From Cyanobacteria bacterium GSL.Bin1 (GTDB lineage: Bacteria > Cyanobacteriota > Cyanobacteriia > Cyanobacteriales > Rubidibacteraceae), in assembly GCA_009909085.1 (NCBI GenBank), contig JAAANX010000034.1, positions 1-64,000 of the forward strand: a stretch of DNA of 64,000 bases, given 5' to 3'. The translations under genes and the position numbers were made by a program. Position 1 is the stretch's first letter. Each line of letters begins with the position of its first letter. A model generated the notes under the pieces. The model saw nothing but the letters and a program-made list of their open reading frames with translations, ran no database searches and had not been told where the DNA came from. Positions 53,782-63,039 of this stretch are shown in pieces.

Positions 53782-54840
53782 ATGGAATTGAAAACAACGC
53801 TCCAAAGCCAAACTGTTCAGAATCGAATTCGAGAAGTCGGAATTAACCCCAACCACTGGTATCCGGTAAGATGGGCAGAGCAATTAAAGGTCGGTACGGT
53901 ACACCAGGTTACAATCTGGTATCAAAATATTGCTATTTACCGAGATCACGAAGGCAACGTTCATGCCCTTGCTGATGCTTGTCCTCACAAAGGCGTTGCC
54001 CTTCATAAAGGAGAAGTGAAAGAGAATCGTCTAGTTTGTCCCTATCACGGCTGGGAATTTAATAGTCAGGGCGAATGCGTAAAAATTCCTTATTTCTCCG
54101 ACGAACAAAAATTACCTCGAGCTTGCGCTCGCAGTTACCCGATTCAAGAAAAATATGACTTGATTTGGGTTTTCCCAGGTGACCCTAAGTTGGCCAATGA
54201 GCAGCCGATTTTACAGATTCCCGAATTTGAAAATCGGCAATGGTTACGAGTCCCTGTAACAGCTCACTTTAATGCTCATTTTTCCATGTGTAACGAAAAC
54301 ACAATAGATGTTTTCCATGGGTATCTTCATCAAAACTTGCAAGGCTGGTTTAACCCAGAACTGATCAATCTCAAAGAGACAGAACACAGTGTTTGCGCTC
54401 AATATAATGTTTCCTATCAGGGAGTAATGGCGAAGTTTTTAGGACTCACCGATCGCGCTGATGAAGTCACTACTCTTCCCATTACAATTGAATATCGCTA
54501 TCCTCACTACGCCACCAATTTAGAAGGTATTTCCTCACTCTACTTAATGCGTTTACCGGTGAGTAAAACAGAAAGCCGCTCCTTTGCCTATTTCTTCTTT
54601 AATCTGGGACTCCCGCAATGGCTTTTAAACCTAATCCGTCCGCTTTTAGTTTGGGGCTTACAAAGATTCGTATTGCATCGCTTTCTCGCTCAAGACATTG
54701 AAATGGTTGAAAGTGAACAAGAAACTTATCTTAAAAATCCCCAGCGTCAATGTGTGGAAGTGAACCCAGCTATCTTTGCGATCCAGCGACTGATTCTCAA
54801 GCAATCTGATCAAAGCAATGGTCAACAGTCTTCTCAATAA
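53782..54840 (+). CDS. Rieske [2Fe-2S] non-heme iron oxygenase
   Basis: The 352-residue protein has an N-terminal Rieske domain with the cluster ligands CPHKGVALHKG and CPYHGWEF (C-x-H ... C-x2-H, about residues 70-95). The catalytic domain contains the mononuclear iron-site motif NENTIDVFHGYLHQ (Asp, His, His). Relatives include pheophorbide a oxygenase, chlorophyllide a oxygenase and other ring-hydroxylating oxygenases. The plant-type C-terminal membrane tail is replaced here by a hydrophobic segment (about 270-300, QWLLNLIRPLLVWGLQRF), which may anchor it. Substrate is unknown. It stands alone, 90 bp after the response regulator. Confidence 0.85.
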   Translation: MELKTTLQSQTVQNRIREVGINPNHWYPVRWAEQLKVGTVHQVTIWYQNIAIYRDHEGNVHALADACPHKGVALHKGEVKENRLVCPYHGWEFNSQGECVKIPYFSDEQKLPRACARSYPIQEKYDLIWVFPGDPKLANEQPILQIPEFENRQWLRVPVTAHFNAHFSMCNENTIDVFHGYLHQNLQGWFNPELINLKETEHSVCAQYNVSYQGVMAKFLGLTDRADEVTTLPITIEYRYPHYATNLEGISSLYLMRLPVSKTESRSFAYFFFNLGLPQWLLNLIRPLLVWGLQRFVLHRFLAQDIEMVESEQETYLKNPQRQCVEVNPAIFAIQRLILKQSDQSNGQQSSQ

Positions 54841-55012
54841 GTCGCCATTAACATTGCAGACGAATCGCTTTTTGGGGAGTAGGGTATCATCGGAGGATTG
54901 GCAACAAGGGATGAGCAAAGAGCGAGTGGATCACGATTGACTCGAAATTTCCGATGATGCTTAAATTGGAGCAAAAGGAATAGCTAGCTCAAAGCGCTCA
55001 AAAACCAATTTT

Positions 55013-55858
55013 ATGCTCACTTCCACCCAAGAACTTTTAGAGGCAGCCCAAAAACATTCCTACGCGATTGGCGCTTTCAATTTGTATAATCTTGAAGGAG
55101 CAAAAGCGGTGGTTAATGCTGCCGAAGCAGAAAATAGCCCAGCGATGCTCCAAATTCTGCCTCATGTCCTAGATTACGGCGGTTCTCCCTTAATGGCGCT
55201 GTTTTTAGAAGCAGCCGACTCAGCTAAAGTCCCGATGTCAGTTCACTTAGATCATTGCAGCGATCGCGCTGTGATCGGAACGGCTTTAGAAGCCGGCCTG
55301 CAATCGGTTTTAGCTGATGGTTCCTCTCTCCCTTTTCAAGAAAACCTTGCTTTCACCCGCTCCATGACGGAGTTAGCCCACGCTAAAGGGGCAACGGTGG
55401 AAGCAGAAGTCGGTCGAATTAGCGGCACAGAAGACGGAATGACGGTTGCCCAAAAAGAAGCTAAAATGACCGACCCCCAGGAAGCAAAGGCATTTGTGGC
55501 TGAATCGGGAGTCGATTTTCTCGCGGTTACCATCGGTAATGTTCACGGTCAGTATCACGGCGAACCCCAATTAGATTTTGATCGCCTCGCTAAGATTCGT
55601 CAGCAACTCCAGATTCCCTTAGTGTTGCACGGTGCTTCTGGTTTACCGGTGGCAATGATTCAACAGTCTATTGAATTAGGAGTCTGCAAGTTTAATGTCA
55701 ATAGCGAAGTGCGAAAAACCTATCTCCAGTTTTGGCAGGAGTACGGGCAAACGGAAGCTAAAAGCGATCTCTTAGATTGCCAAAAAGCCGTGACGGCAGC
55801 GATGCAAGCGGTGATTGCCGAAAAGATGAGGTTGTTTGGTAGTGCGGGTAAAGCTTAA
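55013..55858 (+). CDS. Class II fructose/tagatose-bisphosphate aldolase family protein
   Basis: The 281-residue protein has the class II aldolase fold. The zinc-binding and catalytic region is SVHLDHCSD (first His and catalytic Asp), EAEVGRISG (second ligand), VTIGNVHGQYHG (third) and LVLHGASGLP (fourth). Length and the absence of the longer beta-domain insertions fit the GatY/KbaY (tagatose-1,6-bisphosphate) group rather than the cyanobacterial CbbA aldolase, so the physiological substrate is uncertain. It is probably cytosolic. The gene stands alone, 170 bp after the Rieske gene. Confidence 0.85.
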   Translation: MLTSTQELLEAAQKHSYAIGAFNLYNLEGAKAVVNAAEAENSPAMLQILPHVLDYGGSPLMALFLEAADSAKVPMSVHLDHCSDRAVIGTALEAGLQSVLADGSSLPFQENLAFTRSMTELAHAKGATVEAEVGRISGTEDGMTVAQKEAKMTDPQEAKAFVAESGVDFLAVTIGNVHGQYHGEPQLDFDRLAKIRQQLQIPLVLHGASGLPVAMIQQSIELGVCKFNVNSEVRKTYLQFWQEYGQTEAKSDLLDCQKAVTAAMQAVIAEKMRLFGSAGKA

Positions 55859-55918
55859 AGTGATGCGCTCTACCAAATTGACGAGGAGACGTGAACTGAC
55901 CAACCTTTGATTATTGTA

Positions 55919-55991
55919 TTGTTCCCTTGCTCAGCTAAAAGAATGATTTCTGCTCTGAGAGTAATGCCTTGTATGATTGGAAAGGGAACAA
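55919..55991. repeat. Spaced inverted repeat after the aldolase gene
   Basis: TTGTTCCCTT (55919-55928) and AAGGGAACAA (55982-55991) are a perfect 10-bp inverted pair with 53 bp between. No T-run follows. It could be a terminator with a large loop, a protein site or the ends of a small element. Confidence 0.45.
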
Positions 55992-56057
55992 AGTGACGTA
56001 ACAAACAGTGCAAACGTTGCCGCTCCCACGGCAGGAGTAATTATTACTGACGAAAAG

Positions 56058-56075
56058 GTACGGTTTTACGTAAAT
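56058..56075 (+). promoter_or_regulatory. 18-bp motif GTACGGTTTTACGTAAAT, copy 1 (upstream of FHA gene)
   Basis: The motif lies 158 bp before the FHA gene start. An identical copy lies at 58795-58812, about 215 bp before the first coiled-coil gene. It contains the palindrome TTTACGTAAA and is otherwise unlike a dispersed repeat I know. An operator or activator site shared by the two transcription units is the simplest reading. The rest of 55859-56232 holds no gene. Confidence 0.6.
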
Positions 56076-56232
56076 AAGTTTGAGTTAATTTGTCCAATTT
56101 AGCTAAGGGAAAATTATAGGATCAGAGTTAATCACGTTCAACACTCCCCTCCTCATTTGAATGTTCAACTGACAGTCATCCTTTGTAGCAACTTTACATG
56201 ACATGAGAAATTACTCCTAATTCATATGTAAG

Positions 56233-58428
56233 ATGGCCTCTAAAGCAGACAAACTTGAGCAAACACTTCGTGATCTCCGAACTTTTTTGGAAAAAACTGG
56301 ATTGAGTGAGCCATTAGATAGTGTGGTTCGAGAACTAACTGAGATCGAACACTATCTTGCTAAGAGAAAGGTGACAATGCAAATTGTTAGCCAAGATCTA
56401 AGCTTAGCTGAAGTTTTATATAACGTCGTCAGTACCGATCAAACTCTGACTAGTGCTTGTCAAATTAATTATAGTCATCTACCGGATGTTCCACAGCGGA
56501 TTGAACCTGAATACAAAGGATATTTAAGTTTACGTCAATTTTTATCGGAAGAGGGAACTGAAAGTTGGCAACGATATGAGTTACTTGCAACTCAAGAATA
56601 TCAAATTGGTAGAGATGAAAACTGCGCGATCGCGCTGCCAGCCAGCCATTATCGAGGTATTTCTCAACACCACGCCACCATCCGCTTTGTTGGCGAAAAA
56701 GAGGGGGAGGGGATTTGGGAATTATGTGACTTTAATAGTCGCAATGGCACATTTATTAATGGTCAACCAATTAAAGGATCTCAACAAATTGTTTCCGGAG
56801 ATAAAATTCACCTAGGCTTCCCAGAATCAAAACCTCAAATTGCAGAATTTTCCTTTGATAGTTATTTTGAAGTTCCTGACTACAGTGCCTCTCCCCTCTA
56901 TTGGGAATGTATAAACTGTGATTTTTTAGTAATGGTGGTTAATTCTTGTCAACCGCTGACTTCAGAAGAAGAAAATTTTCTGCAAAAACTAGATAGCACT
57001 CTCATTCATAAACCGCTAATTGTTGCTGATATTCCTTCACCGAATGATTCTGAAGAAGAAAAATTATCCTCCGAGCACTCGAGCCGCTTACAAAATTGGC
57101 TTGACCAACAAACCTTACAAAAAGAATTTGAACTGATTACAGTTTGTCTTCAACTCTTCTATGAGCAAGACACAAATCAGTCAGAGAATAACCCCGATTT
57201 TGACCAGTTACCGAAATCCTTAAAAAAAGCACAAGCTAATTTTTTTAAGTCTTTAGAAAATTTCGTCAAACGCCAGCCTGAAAATATCTTAGCTCAGCGC
57301 TTATCTAAATTGACACTTCCTTTATTAGAACCAATTGATCAAGCCCTTTCCAAGCAAGAAGAAAAATTGGATACAAAATTAGAGCAAGTTCAATCTAAGT
57401 TAGAAGGAATTGCCACTGTTAACTTGAAAGAAATGGGAAAAAAAGTGATCACGGAAGTAAATGAAGATAAAGATCGTTTCTTTAAACAAGTGAAGATAGA
57501 TTTTACGCGCTCTAAAGAGCAGTTACTATTTCTTCCCCATAAAGATAGTGTTAGTTACCAGCTTCATACAATCGTTCAAGAGCTAGATTCAATTATTTTG
57601 AAGAAAGAAGGGATGTGTTACATCCAACTTAGTACACCAGAATCAGCAGAAAGCCGAGAAATTAACCAGAAACTGCTGAAATTTATTTGTCAGGAACTGA
57701 GGCGTTGGGCTTATGCCGAATGGGAAAAAATCCTTAATACCTACGGCAATGGCGGATTAAAAGGGTTATATGATCGGTCTCATCAAAACCTCAATATTTT
57801 TCCGAATCTCTTACCTGAATCTCCTTTCCCATCTACCCCAGAAATTGATATCGAAAATATTTTAATGGGGTCATTTATGGAACATGAATGTGATAGTCAT
57901 TATAAGCAAGTTTCTTTTGCTGGTTACCTGATGAAACAACTGAGAAGTAATTTGATGCAAATTATGATGATGGTGACAATGGGATCAGCATTCATTGGCT
58001 TGGGTTTAGGCAGACAAGAAATTTCTGATTTTGTTGGAAAACACTTTACTGCTTTCCCACCTCTGTTTGGTGTAGTGATTGCTCTGATTTACTGGTTTTT
58101 CTCGGATCAGTATAATCAAGAACAAAAACTAAAAATACAAGAAACTACTGAAAAATTAAAAAATAAGTTACTGAGTTACTATCAATCCTTGCTGAAAAGT
58201 CTGTTAGATAAAATTTTTCAAGAACTCACCCTAAAGCTTGAAGAAGAAGAGCGCTCTTTCCGAGATGCTTTAAAGCTAGTTAACGAAACTTATGAACAAA
58301 AAATTTTAGAAAAAGAAAAAGAGCAAAATCAATATAAAGCTCAAATGGAAGAATTAAAGACTCAGCAAAACGAGTTGAAAAAGCAAAAGGAACACTATCT
58401 TAAGCTTAGCAAGGCTCTTCACATCTAG
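56233..58428 (+). CDS. FHA-domain membrane protein, possibly a degenerate dynamin-like protein
   Basis: The 731-residue protein has a helical N-terminus and an FHA domain (about residues 115-200; YQIGRDENC, YRGISQHHATI, DFNSRNGTFINGQ) that would bind phosphothreonine. A stretch resembling part of a GTPase fold follows (FLVMVVNSCQPLTSEEENF, KPLIVADIP). A coiled coil comes next, then two membrane helices (about 574-593 and 608-624) and a long C-terminal coiled coil. The two-helix hairpin flanked by coiled coils and the LVMVVNSCQPLT stretch recall bacterial dynamin-like proteins, but no P-loop or NKxD motif is present. If related, it has lost GTP binding. I do not recognise the family with certainty. 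It lies between two copies of an 18-bp motif. Confidence 0.7.
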   Translation: MASKADKLEQTLRDLRTFLEKTGLSEPLDSVVRELTEIEHYLAKRKVTMQIVSQDLSLAEVLYNVVSTDQTLTSACQINYSHLPDVPQRIEPEYKGYLSLRQFLSEEGTESWQRYELLATQEYQIGRDENCAIALPASHYRGISQHHATIRFVGEKEGEGIWELCDFNSRNGTFINGQPIKGSQQIVSGDKIHLGFPESKPQIAEFSFDSYFEVPDYSASPLYWECINCDFLVMVVNSCQPLTSEEENFLQKLDSTLIHKPLIVADIPSPNDSEEEKLSSEHSSRLQNWLDQQTLQKEFELITVCLQLFYEQDTNQSENNPDFDQLPKSLKKAQANFFKSLENFVKRQPENILAQRLSKLTLPLLEPIDQALSKQEEKLDTKLEQVQSKLEGIATVNLKEMGKKVITEVNEDKDRFFKQVKIDFTRSKEQLLFLPHKDSVSYQLHTIVQELDSIILKKEGMCYIQLSTPESAESREINQKLLKFICQELRRWAYAEWEKILNTYGNGGLKGLYDRSHQNLNIFPNLLPESPFPSTPEIDIENILMGSFMEHECDSHYKQVSFAGYLMKQLRSNLMQIMMMVTMGSAFIGLGLGRQEISDFVGKHFTAFPPLFGVVIALIYWFFSDQYNQEQKLKIQETTEKLKNKLLSYYQSLLKSLLDKIFQELTLKLEEEERSFRDALKLVNETYEQKILEKEKEQNQYKAQMEELKTQQNELKKQKEHYLKLSKALHI

Positions 58429-59027
58429 CTCAACATGATTGAACTTGACATGAGATGTATTGTTTAGTTTCTCATTAAGCGATAGAAGCTGGAAGCCGCT
58501 GATACTCTAAAAATCCTTCAAATGCTATTACTCCGTGCGGGTAATAGCGGGACTTAAACAATTGTGAGGCAAAAACAACCTCAAACCTTTACATAGTAGT
58601 TGTTTAACTTCGATTGAGCAGTTTTCTCGATATAGCTGGGTTTCAGCGATTTTTAGTTTTTTGGCGTAAATTGATTGCTATGACTGCGTCTAATGCTGTT
58701 TTCTTGTTGTTTTTTGTCTAAGTCCTAACAACAGCCTGTTATTTTGCACATAGATTAATATATTTCTCAGTTACACCTAACCTATCTAAAAAAAGTACGG
58801 TTTTACGTAAATCTTTGTACGCAGATGAAGGATTGTGACTCAATGACACTTGTTATGATTGAAATCATATTATAAATGTTATTAATAACGATACCTAATT
58901 TCTTTCTAAAATCAATAGGTAAGTATAAAAACTTATTACTCCAATATTTTTACTCAATTTTTGAGATAAGTGCATACTCTTTCTCTAAGGAGACCAATAA
59001 GTAAATAACAGCATTCAAAGGAAAAAT
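58429..59027. other. Intergenic region with hairpins before the coiled-coil operon
   Basis: There is no gene in these 600 bases. It contains hairpins CTATTAC-TCCGTGCGG-GTAATAG near 58525-58547 and CTTGTTGTT...AACAACAG near 58703-58734, and a TTTGCCTCACAA-type stretch that may be an IS end. The second copy of the 18-bp motif and the A/T-rich promoter region of the first coiled-coil gene lie at its right end. Confidence 0.4.
58795..58812 (+). promoter_or_regulatory. 18-bp motif GTACGGTTTTACGTAAAT, copy 2 (upstream of coiled-coil operon)
   Basis: Identical to the copy at 56058-56075 and in the same orientation. It lies about 215 bp before the first coiled-coil gene start. Confidence 0.6.
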
Positions 59028-59918
59028 ATGACTGAAAGTATCGAAGTTTTAATCGATCAATGTGACCAACAATCGCAAGCTCTACTTTTAGATGGGACTA
59101 ATGCACTGGATGAAGTTGATCAGATTGTGGAGTTTACCAATAATCTTGTGCAAACCCTAAGCACAGCTGGTCAAGAAGCGCATCAAAATTGGGAAGCAAT
59201 TCTCAGTGAGCTGGAAATTGCCGAGGAACAATTTGAAACTGAGTTAGAGCAATCGAATACCGGTCTTGACGACTTTCGGCAAAGAATTGAAGATATTAGC
59301 AATAAAGTTGAGGAAGAACTGAATAATTTTAAGGCGAGTCTAGAGAATTTTCGCAATCGTAAAGAGGAAATTCAAGGAGAGTTAGATGAACAAGCCCAAA
59401 CAACTCGCTCAGACTTTGATCAGTATTCTCAACATCTTCAAGAAACTGAAGAAGAGATCGATAATCATCGCGAAACTGCTAACAGCAATCTTGATAACTT
59501 TAAGGGTTCTATTGACGCGACTTCTGAAAGCTTTTCAGAGAAAAAAGGTAATCTTCTAGAGCAATTTATAGCGCTCGAAGAAGAGTTGAAAGAAAAAATG
59601 CAGAGTTTATCTGATGACGTATCAACGGTCAAGGATGAAAGTAAAAATCAGGAACAAACCTTAGAGAGTAATCTTGATTCTTCGACCAACGAACTCATAT
59701 CAGCTTTGGCAACTAAATTTGCCGAAGAAGTGATTAGTGAGCTGACTGGCTCTTCTGAAGGTCTCAAACAAGCTCTAGATGCGGTCGATAGCGCTGGGGG
59801 AGAAGCCTCGGAATTAATCGATGGAGAAATTGGTGAGATTGTTGATAGCGTTTCCGAAGTCACTGACTTAATTGAAGAAGTAAAACCCATTTTAGAAGCA
59901 ATTGACCAAATTCTCTAA
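59028..59918 (+). CDS. Acidic coiled-coil protein 1 of the tandem set
   Basis: The 296-residue protein is almost entirely helical, with long heptad-like stretches rich in Glu, Gln, Ser and Leu. It has no membrane segment, signal peptide or catalytic motif. Charge is strongly acidic. It begins MTESIEVLIDQCDQQSQALL and ends DLIEEVKPILEAIDQIL. The whole protein is built like the next three: an N-terminal helical part, a central Asp/Ser/Glu-rich coiled coil, and a short less charged C-terminal helix. Function is unknown; a filament or membrane-associated scaffold is possible. The ribosome site AAAGGAAAAAT precedes the start. It heads the operon. Confidence 0.85.
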   Translation: MTESIEVLIDQCDQQSQALLLDGTNALDEVDQIVEFTNNLVQTLSTAGQEAHQNWEAILSELEIAEEQFETELEQSNTGLDDFRQRIEDISNKVEEELNNFKASLENFRNRKEEIQGELDEQAQTTRSDFDQYSQHLQETEEEIDNHRETANSNLDNFKGSIDATSESFSEKKGNLLEQFIALEEELKEKMQSLSDDVSTVKDESKNQEQTLESNLDSSTNELISALATKFAEEVISELTGSSEGLKQALDAVDSAGGEASELIDGEIGEIVDSVSEVTDLIEEVKPILEAIDQIL

Positions 59919-59955
59919 TTTTCCAGTTCATTTAATCATATAGGAGCAAAGAATC

Positions 59956-60948
59956 ATGGCAGGTATTGAAGAATTAGGAATTAATGTCGAACAAGCAACT
60001 GAGAAGTTAACCAGTCTTCAAAGCAACTTAAATGTTGCAGCAGAAACTATGGGAGAGCTTCAACAACAACTAGCAAGCACTGGCGAACAACTGCAACAAG
60101 CTCAACAAGCAGTGGAAACAGAATTAGAAGAAACTGCCCAACTTTTAGAAAACACTAGAACCGAGTTTGAAGGCTCTCGTACTGAAACGATTAATGCTTT
60201 ACAGGCGTTGCAAGATGCTTTAGAAGAATTGCAAGGGAAGCTAGATGAAGCAGACCAATCCATTGAAGATTCTGAAAGTAGTTTTGAGTCAGAAGCTGAT
60301 GCACGAAAATCTGATTTAGATAGCACTTATGAGGAGTTAACTCAGACATTTAGTGAACTTGCTGAAGCAATTTCTATCCTAGAAGATAACTTGTCAGGCA
60401 CGCGAGAAGAAGCTGAAAATACCTTTTCAACTTATGAAGAAAATCTGGGTAACCACCAGCAAGCAATGGAAACAGCTCAATCAGATTCAGAAAGTGATTT
60501 TGATGAGACTTCCAGTGAAATTGGAGAAAGCCTAAAAGCAACCCTAGAGTCCTTACTTTCTGATTTTAGTTCTGATTTAACCGATAACAAATTAAGTGAA
60601 ATTACTGCCACGTTTGAAGAAACCATCACAAAGTTTGAAGACAGTATTAACTCCTTTAATGAGGATACTTCAGATTTGGGAGATCAGCTGAAAGATCGGT
60701 TAAATGAGATTTTAGAAAATAGCCAAGACTACGCAGAGAATAAAGCCACTGAAGAAATCAAACAAAGTTTCCAAGATGCAATAGACGAGGTTGTTAAAAG
60801 TATGGCAACCGAAGTAGCAGAAAATATTGCCTTAATGACAACTGGAACTAGCGTTACTGGTGCAATTTCACCAATTCTTCCCCAATTAGCAGCAGCAAAA
60901 GCGCTCATTAGTGCAATGAATGAAGTCTTAGACTTTGTTGGTCTTTAA
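59956..60948 (+). CDS. Acidic coiled-coil protein 2 of the tandem set
   Basis: The 330-residue protein starts MAGIEELGINVEQATEKLTS, and most of it is coiled coil of Gln, Glu, Ser and Leu. It has no Cys and no Trp, and the only prolines are near the C-terminus (ISPILPQLAAAKALISAMNE). The last 50 residues are less acidic and moderately hydrophobic (ENIALMTTGTSVTGAISPIL), possibly a membrane-contacting or partner-binding helix. It begins 38 bp after protein 1, with AGGAG before the ATG. I do not recognise a family; it is a paralogue-like companion of the neighbouring genes. Confidence 0.85.
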   Translation: MAGIEELGINVEQATEKLTSLQSNLNVAAETMGELQQQLASTGEQLQQAQQAVETELEETAQLLENTRTEFEGSRTETINALQALQDALEELQGKLDEADQSIEDSESSFESEADARKSDLDSTYEELTQTFSELAEAISILEDNLSGTREEAENTFSTYEENLGNHQQAMETAQSDSESDFDETSSEIGESLKATLESLLSDFSSDLTDNKLSEITATFEETITKFEDSINSFNEDTSDLGDQLKDRLNEILENSQDYAENKATEEIKQSFQDAIDEVVKSMATEVAENIALMTTGTSVTGAISPILPQLAAAKALISAMNEVLDFVGL

Positions 60949-61006
60949 CCCTTAAACTCACTCAAAATCAAACAATAGCAATCACATTAATATTAGGAGA
61001 ACCCAA

Positions 61007-61933
61007 ATGGCTGATTTAGCAGATGCTCTCGATAGATTGTCTCTGATGGTAACTGAATTTCCTACCCGTCTCAACACAATTATTACTGAAGCAGAAGCAG
61101 TAGAACAACAAACACAAGCGTTAATGGAGAACGCGAAGGGAAAACAGGAACAAGTTACCCAAATCTTAGAACAGGTGCAAACTGCACTCAATGAAATGAG
61201 AGAAGAAACCTCAACTCGTCAATCAGATTTAGAATCAGGCATTTCTGAATTTGAAAATAGTGCATCTAACCTAACGACATTTCTTGAAGAAGCTCAACAA
61301 AAATTAGGCAGTGAAGTAGAAAAGACTCAATCTCAGTTTGGTCAACTACAAACAAAAATTCAAGAAGGTCGCGCTCAAACCGATTCTACTGAAAGTGAAA
61401 CTCGTAACACTTTCGATGAGGCTCGGACTTCTCTAGAAACTAATCAAGAAAAACTCAGTACGGCAATGGAAGCAACCATTGAAAAAATTGATGTTCTTCG
61501 TGAAAAGCTGGAATTAGCAAAAACCACAATGGGAGAAGAAGTGGAAAACTTCAGTAATGAAGTAAATACCAATCAACAAGAGGTAACCAGCAAAATTGAG
61601 ACACTAGCATCTGAATTCCGCAACATTTCAGAAATGTTTAGTAATAATTTAGATGCTATTTTAGGCTCGATGTATGGAGGAGTTAACGGCATGATCGATG
61701 AAGCTCAATCTAAAATCGAACAAGAGTTACAAGAACTCATTGATGATGGACTGAAACAAATAACGGATTCCATTGAACAAATGAGTGCAAAAATTATAGA
61801 ATCGGAATCCGAATCATCAGGAACACGACAGCTGGTTGAGCCTTTAATTGATGAATTATGGGAGTATGTTGATCCCATTCAAGAAGGAATTGAAGCTGTA
61901 GAAAGAGAAGCAAACAAACTGGGGGTAGCTTAA
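61007..61933 (+). CDS. Acidic coiled-coil protein 3 of the tandem set
   Basis: The 308-residue protein starts MADLADALDRLSLMVTEFPT and has long Gln/Glu/Ser-rich coiled coils from about residue 25 to 240. Its last part (LVEPLIDELWEYVDPIQEGI) resembles the ending of protein 1 (DLIEEVKPILEAI) in pattern. There is no Cys. It has no membrane segment or enzymatic motif. AGGAG precedes the start, 58 bp after protein 2. The function is unknown. The common C-terminal helix in proteins 1 and 3 suggests a shared binding partner. Confidence 0.85.
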   Translation: MADLADALDRLSLMVTEFPTRLNTIITEAEAVEQQTQALMENAKGKQEQVTQILEQVQTALNEMREETSTRQSDLESGISEFENSASNLTTFLEEAQQKLGSEVEKTQSQFGQLQTKIQEGRAQTDSTESETRNTFDEARTSLETNQEKLSTAMEATIEKIDVLREKLELAKTTMGEEVENFSNEVNTNQQEVTSKIETLASEFRNISEMFSNNLDAILGSMYGGVNGMIDEAQSKIEQELQELIDDGLKQITDSIEQMSAKIIESESESSGTRQLVEPLIDELWEYVDPIQEGIEAVEREANKLGVA

Positions 61934-62009
61934 TTTTTAGCTATTCCTAATAACCAGTCTTTAAGTTTTAAGAACGCTTACTATAATCATTAAGATTAGG
62001 AGGAAAAAA

Positions 62010-62915
62010 ATGGCCGTTGATTTTGAAGCTACCGCCCTAGAAACCGCCGATAAACTGGAAGCATTGATGGATCGCGCAGCTGAAACCGAAACAAATTTAA
62101 TTGCAGCTAGAGAAGAATTAGGGCAAGTTGCCGAACAATTCGATTTTTATTGGGATGATTTGGAAACGAAAGCACAAGCCCTTTTAGACCGTCTGAATGC
62201 TGCAAAAGAACAAGTGCAATCAGAAGGAGAAGTCTTAAGAACTGGGATCGTAACCCTGAAAGATACAACCGAACAATTGCAATCAGAAGCAGAGCAAGAA
62301 TTAGAAAATACCACCTCTGAATTAGCATCTCTTGGGGAAGATTCGGAAACAAAAGGAAGTGATTTAGATGAACTTTTCAATTCTATTGAAGAGAGTTTGG
62401 AATCTCTGCGAAGTAAAGTTGAAGAGGTTAGCCAAGAGTTAGAAGAAGATGCGACCGATATAGAAAATCGCTTAAATGAGGATATTGCTCAAGAAATTCA
62501 AACTCATGAAGAAGAAATTGAAGAAAATTCCAATCGTGTCCAAAGCACCATTTCTGAAGAAGCAATTTCTGAACTGACAGAAAAGATCGCTGAACTTAAT
62601 AGCGAAATTGATGGTCTCATTGAAGCTTCTCAATCAAAAGCAGAAGAAAAGGGAAATGAGACTCGCGAAAAGTCCGAAGAAGTTGTCGCTGAAACACAAA
62701 AACAAGAAGAGGATCAATTTGAGGAGTTAATCAGTCAAGCACAAGAATTGCGGAATACCCTAAACAGTATTGGAGAGACAGTTATTGATTTGGGGAATAC
62801 TGTTGATACTAGCAAAGACACATTAGTGACTGGTATGAATACCACAAATGTTGGTCTGGAAGCTGCAATTGGCGTGTTTGCTGAAGCAAAAGAATTATTG
62901 GGAAGATTTACTTAG
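62010..62915 (+). CDS. Acidic coiled-coil protein 4 of the tandem set
   Basis: The 301-residue protein starts MAVDFEATALETADKLEALM and is coiled coil nearly throughout, without Pro or Cys and with a single Trp (DFYWDDLE). It is the most acidic-looking of the set, with Glu-rich runs in the centre. Its C-terminal 60 residues (LRNTLNSIGETVIDLGNTVD, GLEAAIGVFAEAKELLGRFT) are less charged. AGGAGG precedes the ATG. It is the last gene of the operon; a terminator follows within 30 bp. Family and function are unknown to me. Confidence 0.85.
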   Translation: MAVDFEATALETADKLEALMDRAAETETNLIAAREELGQVAEQFDFYWDDLETKAQALLDRLNAAKEQVQSEGEVLRTGIVTLKDTTEQLQSEAEQELENTTSELASLGEDSETKGSDLDELFNSIEESLESLRSKVEEVSQELEEDATDIENRLNEDIAQEIQTHEEEIEENSNRVQSTISEEAISELTEKIAELNSEIDGLIEASQSKAEEKGNETREKSEEVVAETQKQEEDQFEELISQAQELRNTLNSIGETVIDLGNTVDTSKDTLVTGMNTTNVGLEAAIGVFAEAKELLGRFT

Positions 62916-62943
62916 GTAAAATTATTCCTTGGCATTATTAACA

Positions 62944-62990
62944 GCTGTTCTATCTTAACTTATTGTCAAGCTAGAACAGCCTCCTTTTTT
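62944..62990 (+). terminator. Rho-independent terminator after the coiled-coil operon
   Basis: GCTGTTCTA and TAGAACAGC form a perfect 9-bp stem with a 19-base loop, followed by CTCCTTTTTT. It closes the four-gene operon and separates it from the sigma-like gene. Confidence 0.75.
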
Positions 62991-63039
62991 AAGAGCTTTG
63001 CTAAGAAAAAATATATTAAGTTCTAAATTATTTTACAGT

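Noticed and set aside
56233-58428. An active GTPase site in the FHA protein
   Set aside because: No GxxxxGKS/T loop or NKxD motif could be found between the FHA domain and the membrane hairpin.
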